DNA from: DATFDN01 sp035685165
GTDB lineage: Bacteria; Pseudomonadota; Alphaproteobacteria; Acetobacterales; Acetobacteraceae
Direction: 5' to 3'
DNA: 64,000 nt
Assembly (NCBI GenBank): GCA_035685165.1
Contig: DASRBI010000017.1
Coordinates: 280,143 to 344,142, forward strand
Shown here: one piece after another, positions 58,636 to 64,000 of the stretch
How the letters are laid out: each line of letters opens with the position of its first letter
Position numbering within the stretch: the stretch's first letter is position 1
The notes under the pieces: generated by a model
What the model saw: only the letters and a program-made list of their open reading frames with translations
Told to the model about the DNA's origin: nothing
Database searches by the model: none
Translations under genes and position numbers: made by a program

Positions 58636-61286
58636 GCGAAGGCGAAAACAAGGATACTGAAGTTAGCAAGGGCCGGCTCTCGCTGCGCCCGGCGGCCAGG
58701 CTCGAGCTCGGGCGCACCGTGGATGCCGGTTCCGTGCGGCAGAGCTTCAGCCACGGGCGCTCGAAGGTCGTCCAGGTCGAGGTGCGAAAGAAACGCGCGC
58801 CCGCCGCTCCCGCCGGAGCGCCGCTCGCCAACCCGGCGGCGGCGGCCGCGGCGGCACCGGCAGCCCGCGCGCCGGGCTCGGCGAGCCGGCCCACGCCCGC
58901 GCAGACCCGTGCCCTGACCGCGACCGAGCTTGCCGCACGCCAGCGCGCGCTCGAGGAGCAGAAGCGCGATGCCGCCCGGCGCGAGGCCGAGCGGCGCGAG
59001 CAGGAAAAGATCATGATCCTCTCGGCGGCCGAGGAAGCGCGCCGCCGCGAAGAGGAAGCCCGCAAGGCCGCCGAGGAAGAGGCGCGCCGCCAAGCCGAGG
59101 CCGCGGCGGCGCGCAAGGCGGCCGAGGAAGAGGAAGCGCGCCGCGCGGCGGAGGAACCCGCCGCGCCCGAGCCGGTGGCCGCTGCCGCCGCGCCCGCCGC
59201 GCGGCCCGCCGCGCCGCAGATGCGCCGCCCGGCCCCGGCCCCGGCCGCGCCCGCCGCGCCGACCCAGACGCTGCGGCTGCGCGCTCGCACCGACGAGGAG
59301 GAGGAGGGCCGCCCGGTCCGCCGCCCGGGCCTCGGCCTGCCGCCCCGACGGCCGCAGGTGGCGGCCCCCAAGAAGGGCACCGATCAGCGCCGCGCCGGGC
59401 GGATCGACGTGCAGGCCGCTATCGAGGGGGAGGACGAGCGCGTCCGCTCGCTCGCCTCCGTGCGCCGCCAGCGCGAGCGCGAGCGGCGTCAGGCTGAACT
59501 CGAGCGCTTGCGCTCCGACCAGGTGAAGGTGGTGCGCGACGTCGTTCTCCCCGATCAGATCACGGTGCAGGAACTTGCGAACCGCATGGCCGCGCGCGGC
59601 GCGGACGTGATCAAGGCGCTGATGAAGCTCGGCGTGATGGCGACCATCACGCAGGCGCTCGACGCCGACACCGCCGAACTCGTGGTGCAGGAATTCGGCC
59701 ACCGCGCCCGGCGCGTTTCCGAATCCGACGTCGAGCTGGGGCTGGAAGGCGCGGCCGACGTGGATGCCGAGCTGCAGCCGCGCCCGCCGGTCGTCACCGT
59801 CATGGGCCATGTGGATCATGGCAAGACGAGCCTGCTCGACGCGCTGCGCGCGACCGACGTCGCCGCGGGCGAGGCGGGCGGCATCACCCAGCACATCGGC
59901 GCCTATCAGGTGGAGCTGCCGAGCGGCCAGCGGATAACGTTCATCGACACGCCGGGCCACGAGGCGTTCACCGCGATGCGCGCGCGCGGCGCCAGCGTGA
60001 CCGACGTGGTTGTTCTCGTCGTGGCGGCGGATGACGGCGTGATGCCGCAGACGATCGAGGCGATCCGCCATGCCAAGGCGGCGAACGCGCCGATCATCGT
60101 CGCCATCAACAAGATGGACAAGCCCGACGCCAACCCCGATCGCGTCCGCAACGAGCTGCTGTCGCACGAGATCGTGGTGGAGAAGCTCGGCGGCGAGACG
60201 CAGGACGTGGAGGTCTCGGCGCTCCAGAAAACCGGTCTTGACGAGCTGGTCGAAGCCATCCTCTTGCAAGCGGAAATCCTCGATTTGCGCGCCAATCCGA
60301 ACCGCGCGGGCGAGGGGACGGTGATCGAGAGCCGGCTCGATCGCGGCCGGGGGCCGGTCGCGACCGTGCTCGTGCAGCGCGGCACCTTGAAGCAGGGCGA
60401 CATTGTGGTGGCCGGCGCCGAATGGGGCCGCGTGCGCGCGATGCTGGACGACAAGGGACGGCAGATGAAGGAGGCCGGCCCCTCGGTGCCCGCCGAGATC
60501 CTCGGGCTTTCCGGCGTGCCAAGCGCGGGCGAGCCGTTTGTCGTGGTGGAGAACGAGGGCCGCGCGCGCGAGATCACCGAGTTCCGCGCCCGCAAGCTGC
60601 GCGAGAAGGCGGCCGCCGGCACCGTCGCGGCGCGCGGCACGCTCGAGCAGATGCTCTCGCGCATCCAGGCGGGGGAGCAGAAGGAGGTCGCGGTCGTCGT
60701 CAAGGCCGACGTGCAGGGCAGCGCCGAGGCGATCCAGGCGACCGTGCTCAAGCAGGCGACCGAAGAGGTGAAGGTCCGCGTGCTGCACGCGGCGGTCGGC
60801 CAGATCACCGAAAGCGACGTGCAGCTTGCGAAGGCATCGGATGCCGTGATCGTCGCCTTCAACGTGCGCGCGACCGCGCAGGCGCGCGAGCTTGCCCAGC
60901 GCGATGGCGTGGAGATCCGCTACTATTCGATCATCTACGACGTGGCCGACGACATCGCCGAGCTGGTGCGCGGCAAGACCGCGCCGAAGGCACGCGAGAA
61001 GTTCCTCGGCTATGCCGAGGTCCGCAAGGTGTTCGACATCACCAAGGTCGGCAAGGTCGCCGGCTGCATGGTGACGGACGGGCTCGTGAAGCGCGGCGCC
61101 GGCGTGCGCGTGCTGCGCGACAATGTGGTGATCCACACGGGCGAGCTGAGCCAGCTCAAGCGGTTCAAGGACGACGTGCGCGAGGTCGCCCGCGGCTACG
61201 AATGCGGCCTCAGCTTTGCCAATTTCCACGACTTGCAGGAAGGCGATGTCGTGGAGTGCTTCGAGACGGAGATGGTCCCGGCTTGA
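58632..61286 (+). CDS. infB: Translation initiation factor IF-2
   Basis: 884 residues. A long low-complexity N-terminus (about 60-270) of Ala/Glu/Arg repeats with a predicted coiled coil is followed by the IF2N-like domain (ITVQELANRMAARGADVIK) and the GTPase domain with G1 GHVDHGKTS (about 391), G2 GGITQHIG, G3 DTPGHEAF (about 439) and G4 NKMDKPDANP (about 493). C-terminal domains II, III (VKADVQGSAEAIQATVLKQ) and IV follow. IF-2 positions initiator tRNA. The stop shares bases with the rbfA TTG. Confidence 0.97.
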   Translation: MSEGENKDTEVSKGRLSLRPAARLELGRTVDAGSVRQSFSHGRSKVVQVEVRKKRAPAAPAGAPLANPAAAAAAAPAARAPGSASRPTPAQTRALTATELAARQRALEEQKRDAARREAERREQEKIMILSAAEEARRREEEARKAAEEEARRQAEAAAARKAAEEEEARRAAEEPAAPEPVAAAAAPAARPAAPQMRRPAPAPAAPAAPTQTLRLRARTDEEEEGRPVRRPGLGLPPRRPQVAAPKKGTDQRRAGRIDVQAAIEGEDERVRSLASVRRQRERERRQAELERLRSDQVKVVRDVVLPDQITVQELANRMAARGADVIKALMKLGVMATITQALDADTAELVVQEFGHRARRVSESDVELGLEGAADVDAELQPRPPVVTVMGHVDHGKTSLLDALRATDVAAGEAGGITQHIGAYQVELPSGQRITFIDTPGHEAFTAMRARGASVTDVVVLVVAADDGVMPQTIEAIRHAKAANAPIIVAINKMDKPDANPDRVRNELLSHEIVVEKLGGETQDVEVSALQKTGLDELVEAILLQAEILDLRANPNRAGEGTVIESRLDRGRGPVATVLVQRGTLKQGDIVVAGAEWGRVRAMLDDKGRQMKEAGPSVPAEILGLSGVPSAGEPFVVVENEGRAREITEFRARKLREKAAAGTVAARGTLEQMLSRIQAGEQKEVAVVVKADVQGSAEAIQATVLKQATEEVKVRVLHAAVGQITESDVQLAKASDAVIVAFNVRATAQARELAQRDGVEIRYYSIIYDVADDIAELVRGKTAPKAREKFLGYAEVRKVFDITKVGKVAGCMVTDGLVKRGAGVRVLRDNVVIHTGELSQLKRFKDDVREVARGYECGLSFANFHDLQEGDVVECFETEMVPA

Positions 61287-61672
61287 CGCGGAAGGAACCG
61301 CACGGTCCCTCGCAGCGGCAATTGCGCGTGGCGGAGGAGATCCGCCACGTGCTCGCGGGCCTGTTCGCCCGGCGCGAGCTGCACGACCCGGAGCTCGCGG
61401 CGGAGGACATTACCGTGACCGAGGTGCGCATCGGCCCGGATCTGCGGAATGCCACCGTGTTCGTGGCCCGTCTCGGGCGTTCCGACATCGACGCGCTGTT
61501 GCCGGCGCTCGGCCGCGCGCGTCCGTTCCTGCGCGCTCAGGTGGCGCAGGCGCTGCGGCTGCGCTTCGCGCCCGACCTGGCATTTCAGCCCGACCACGCG
61601 CTCGATAACGCGATGGCGATCGACCGGCTGCTCCATTCGCCCGAGGTGGCGCGGGATCTGGAGCGGCGATGA
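61283..61672 (+). CDS. rbfA: Ribosome-binding factor A
   Basis: 129 residues with a TTG start overlapping the infB stop. 30S maturation factor with a KH-like fold: RQLRVAEEIRHVLAGLF, then ITVTEVRIGPDLRNATVFV (19 residues) and FAPDLAFQPDHALDNAMAIDRLL in overlapping parts. Its position after infB is canonical. The frame opens far upstream, but that part belongs to infB in another frame, so only 61283 onward is counted. No truB follows, which is common elsewhere. Confidence 0.92.
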   Translation: MTRKEPHGPSQRQLRVAEEIRHVLAGLFARRELHDPELAAEDITVTEVRIGPDLRNATVFVARLGRSDIDALLPALGRARPFLRAQVAQALRLRFAPDLAFQPDHALDNAMAIDRLLHSPEVARDLERR

Positions 61673-61758
61673 TCTTTTCTTGGCGGCTTCGCGGCGCTCA
61701 CATATCGCCGTAACGAAGAGTCACGAACTCACGCGCGACGGGCTACGCCTCGCGAACG

Positions 61759-62277
61759 TCAGCCTGCCGCGGTGCCGCCATCGTCCCGCAACTGGGGATT
61801 ATCGAATACCGGGTTCCGCATCCGCCACAGCGCCTCGTTGAGCGAGCGTGCGAGCGCGCGCTTCTGCTCCTCGCCCAGCACCGCGCCGATCTCCTCGCGC
61901 TCGCCGCGCTGCGCGAGCAGAAGGCGGCTCACCGCGCCCGGCCGCTCCTCCAACACCACGTTCAGCCAGGCATGCGGCAGCCGCCGCGTCTGCGTGAGCC
62001 GGCCCGATGCGTCGGTGCGGGTGATCGTCACCGCTTCGCCCGTCAGGATCACCACTTCCGAGGCGCGCCCGCGCCGTGCGTTCACCGCGAGCAGCGTCAC
62101 CGCCAGCACGGTCTCGACGATGCTGAACGGCAGCACGGGCCAGGCGCCGATCAGCACGAAGCGCAGCCCGCTCAGCGTCACCGCGCCGCCGACCAGCGCC
62201 ATCACCCAAAGAAGCCCGCGCCGCGACAGGCTGCGGTGCGGCACGATGACGGCGTGGAACAGCACCGCTGGGCTCAT
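61759..62277 (-). CDS. DUF2244 family membrane protein
   Basis: 172 residues. Two close hydrophobic helices near the N-terminus (about 20-60) and a soluble C-terminal domain (VVILTGEAVTITRTDASG, LPHAWLNVVLEERPGA, EEQKRALARSLNEAL), the layout of DUF2244 proteins, which in alphaproteobacteria sit by copper or cytochrome oxidase genes. Function unknown. Start ATG 62277 (MSPAVLF) is used instead of an in-frame ATG at 62292. It is divergent from copC. Confidence 0.78.
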   Translation of the reverse strand: MSPAVLFHAVIVPHRSLSRRGLLWVMALVGGAVTLSGLRFVLIGAWPVLPFSIVETVLAVTLLAVNARRGRASEVVILTGEAVTITRTDASGRLTQTRRLPHAWLNVVLEERPGAVSRLLLAQRGEREEIGAVLGEEQKRALARSLNEALWRMRNPVFDNPQLRDDGGTAAG

Positions 62278-62360
62278 CGCCCCAGAATCCACGGCCGCCG
62301 CGCGTCCGGCAAGCGCCCTGCCGTCTTGCGCGCCGCCGCGCGCCGGTTCATGGGCGCCGC

Positions 62361-62714
62361 ATGCGACCGCTCGCGCTTGCCCTCGTCATCGCCGCCCTGT
62401 CCGCCGGCCCCGCTGCCGCGCACGCCTTCCTCGATCACGCCGAGCCCAAGGTCGGCGGCGTGGCACAACCCGGCCTCGCCGAGCTCGATCTCTGGTTCAC
62501 GATGGCGGTGGTGCCGCGCTTCAGCCATGTCGTCGTGCAGGGGCCGAACGGGCGAAGCCTCGTCATCGGCGCCCTCCGCACCGCCCAGGACGGGCGCGAG
62601 CTGATCGTCCCGGTGCCGCCGCTCGCACCTGGCGTCTACAAGGTGACGTGGCACGTCACCGCCGAGGATACGCACCAGACCGAGGGCAGCTATCGCTTTT
62701 CCGTACGCGGCTGA
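62361..62714 (+). CDS. copC: Periplasmic copper-binding protein CopC
   Basis: 117 residues with a signal peptide (about 1-20, ending AAAHA) and a CopC beta-barrel. The mature N-terminus HAFLDHAEP provides a copper ligand His, and the C-terminal WHVTAEDTHQTEGSYRFSV (19 residues) is the family hallmark with the second His. It lies 6 bases from copD, so the two form a copper-uptake or resistance pair. Useful next to the cbb3 demand for copper, though it is 60 kb away. Confidence 0.92.
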   Translation: MRPLALALVIAALSAGPAAAHAFLDHAEPKVGGVAQPGLAELDLWFTMAVVPRFSHVVVQGPNGRSLVIGALRTAQDGRELIVPVPPLAPGVYKVTWHVTAEDTHQTEGSYRFSVRG

Positions 62715-62720
62715 CCGTGC

Positions 62721-63557
62721 ATGGGGATGGATGGCGTCGCCACCTGGCTCATTCTGGTCCGGGGCGGGCACGACGCGGCGCTGCTCGCGCTGTTCGGCGC
62801 GCTGGCCGTGCCGCTGCTCATGCCTGCCGAGATACGCCCGCATCTTGCCGCTCCGCTCGCGCCGCGCCTGGCCGCGCTGCTCGGGTTTCTGCTCGGTCTT
62901 GCCTGGTTCCTCGGCGTCGCCGGCTCGGTCTCTGACGCGCACGGCCCGGCGGCGCTTTTCGCCGCTGTCCCGGACTTTATCCGCTTTCTGCCGTTCGCCC
63001 GGGTGCTGCTGCTCCGCCTTGTTCTGCTCGCGGCCGCCTTCCTGCTCGCAGGGCGGCCGAGGCTCACTCTGCCATGCGCGGCGGCGGCGCTGTTCTGCCA
63101 GCCCTGGCTCGGTCATCCGGGTGAGGTCGGGCCAGACCTCATCGCCTCGGAGATGCTGCACCTGCTCGCCGCCGGGCTGTGGCTGGGCGGGCTCGCGCCG
63201 CTGCTGATCTGTCTTGGACGCTGCGCGCACGAGGCCGCGGCGCGCGCATTCCGCCGCTTCACCTTCGTGGCGCTGCCCTCAGTGGTGGCGCTCGCCGGCA
63301 CCGGCTTGGCGCAGGTGCTGGTGCTGACGGGCGGTGCCGCGCTGCAAGCCACGGCCTATGGCCGCATCGCGCTCGCCAAGGTGGCGCTGCTCGCGATCGC
63401 GCTCGTGTTCGCCTGCTGGAACGCCGCCCTGCTCACGCCGCGTCTGCGCCGCGCGCCGGATGCGGCGGCGGCGCTACGTGTCTCGGTGCTGATTGAGATG
63501 GCACTCGGCCTCGGCATCGTCCTGCTCGCCGGGTGGCTCGCCTCCTCGGCGCCGTAA
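62721..63557 (+). CDS. copD: Copper resistance/uptake protein CopD
   Basis: 278 residues, about eight transmembrane helices. The family-typical HLLAAGLWLGGLAPLL near residue 150 has a conserved His and Trp; LIRGGHDAALLALFG-like VRGGHDAALLALFGALA near the N-terminus has another His. CopD is thought to take copper from CopC into the cytoplasm. Start ATG 62721 is the first in frame. The 3' spacer carries an interspersed palindrome. Confidence 0.85.
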   Translation: MGMDGVATWLILVRGGHDAALLALFGALAVPLLMPAEIRPHLAAPLAPRLAALLGFLLGLAWFLGVAGSVSDAHGPAALFAAVPDFIRFLPFARVLLLRLVLLAAAFLLAGRPRLTLPCAAAALFCQPWLGHPGEVGPDLIASEMLHLLAAGLWLGGLAPLLICLGRCAHEAAARAFRRFTFVALPSVVALAGTGLAQVLVLTGGAALQATAYGRIALAKVALLAIALVFACWNAALLTPRLRRAPDAAAALRVSVLIEMALGLGIVLLAGWLASSAP

Positions 63558-63654
63558 GCTACAACCGCACGATCCCGGCCAGCATGGCGATGCCCGCCGC
63601 CAGCATCCCGCCCATCCACAGAACGAAAGTAGTTTCAGCGTCTGCACGTGGAGT

Positions 63655-63668
63655 CCCGCTTTCGCGGG
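63655..63668. repeat. Short hairpin of the interspersed palindrome family
   Basis: CCCGC (63655-63659), loop TTTC, GCGGG (63664-63668), inside sequence GGAGTCCCGCTTTCGCGGG. Translated it gives the string SPAFAGKTR, the other-strand counterpart of the VIPAKA string seen around 25430. It lies in the 230-base spacer after copD (63558-63787), which holds no gene. Confidence 0.65.
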
Positions 63669-63787
63669 CAAGACGAGGAAGGGGCACCGGCCTTCCTACC
63701 TGTTTCAGGCAAAGAGGATCCGCTCTATCCCACGCGACGCGCTACCTGCTTAACGGTTTCGCAAATATTTCATGCTCTACTGGGCGG

Positions 63788-64000
63788 ATGGAGCTGGCTG
63801 CTGCCTCCTCGCCTGAGCGGCTGATCGAATGGACGCGGGTCCTGTTTGAGGATCTGCGGCGCAACGTGGCCGAGGCGCACCGCACCATGCCGGCGGGGTT
63901 GGTTCTGCTGATCTGGAACCGGCTCGGGCTGATGATGCGGACCTTCCAGGCGCTGATCGTGAAGAGGGCGGCGGGCAAGCTGATGGCCCCGCGCCCGCGC
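63788..64000 (+). CDS. Unidentified protein, N-terminal part
   Basis: Frame open from ATG 63788 to the window end (71 codons). The product starts MELAAASSPERLIEWTRVLF and continues with a charged helix and a hydrophobic stretch (MPAGLVLLIWNRLGLMMRTF). No family is recognised. The right edge of the window cuts it, so length and function cannot be judged. Confidence 0.6.
   Translation, partial: MELAAASSPERLIEWTRVLFEDLRRNVAEAHRTMPAGLVLLIWNRLGLMMRTFQALIVKRAAGKLMAPRPR

Noticed and set aside
58452..61229. 925-codon minus-strand frame opposite infB
   Set aside because: Shadow of infB; the repetitive Ala/Glu/Arg coding creates open antisense frames.
1..64000. tRNA, rRNA, CRISPR arrays or complete insertion sequences
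   Set aside because: None could be recognised by eye in the spacers; small structured RNAs could be missed.

Overview
This is a GC-rich, densely packed chromosomal segment of an alphaproteobacterium, most likely Rhodospirillales/Acetobacteraceae-like. That placement is an inference from gene content and order: ccoNOQP-GHIS, serS next to tatC-tatB-scpB, an LPS-less core with galU and phosphomannomutase, rimP-nusA-ylxR-infB-rbfA, and the sucA-odhB-lpd operon. I saw no rRNA, tRNA, CRISPR array, intact insertion sequence or prophage. Most genes are housekeeping. The accessory signal lies in short palindromic repeats, a few gene fragments and some unusual gene junctions.

Layout. 1-6766: 3' end of ccoN, then ccoO, ccoQ, ccoP, ccoG, ccoH, ccoI and ccoS, mostly with stop/start overlaps, giving a complete cbb3 oxidase structural and assembly operon. 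6833-9217: a hybrid PAS histidine kinase. 9227-17172 (minus): phosphomannomutase/phosphoglucomutase, galU, a membrane J-domain protein, serS, tatC, tatB, scpB, a GDSL-esterase fragment and an OmpR-type regulator. tatA and scpA are absent from their usual places. 17488-25124: a long GTP cyclohydrolase II, an M17 aminopeptidase, a MarR regulator, a UMF1-type MFS protein without a normal start codon, a WecA/MraY-like transferase (minus) and an ADP-forming acyl-CoA synthetase. 25125-25486: a decayed antitoxin joined to a palindromic repeat.

25487-30324 (minus): the prkA-yeaH-spoVR stress operon. A divergent 0.6 kb spacer separates it from sucA-odhB-lpdA-pdxA (30941-37507). 37515-39503: a BrkB/YihY fragment with a premature stop, then an orphan flhF-flhG pair. 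39551-42081: OpgC plus an SGNH-like protein, then a YqjD/YqjE-like pair. 42187-48480 (minus): LigD, a NitT/TauT-type ABC ATPase, a fused double permease and ndk. 48557-55703: an ABC-F ATPase, a DHA2-type MFS exporter, an AHL-lactonase-like metallohydrolase, two short-chain dehydrogenases, a DUF1491 protein and an alpha/beta hydrolase. 55760-61672: promoter, attenuator-like terminator, then rimP-nusA-ylxR(rnpM)-infB-rbfA. 61759-64000: a DUF2244 protein, copC-copD and the start of an unidentified gene.

The most notable observations are two gene overlaps (marR/MFS and nusA/ylxR) where the expected GTG or ATG start reads GCG or ACG. In both, the one-base difference would be synonymous in the upstream gene, and the local sequence context is the same. 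The ylxR case also has a perfect AGGAGG at ideal spacing. Others are the missing tatA/scpA beside a truncated GDSL gene, an intrinsic terminator whose T-tract contains the rimP start codon, a GTP cyclohydrolase II with a degenerate N-terminal half, and breakpoints marked by truncated genes and repeats. I did not find a clear new defence or biosynthetic system.
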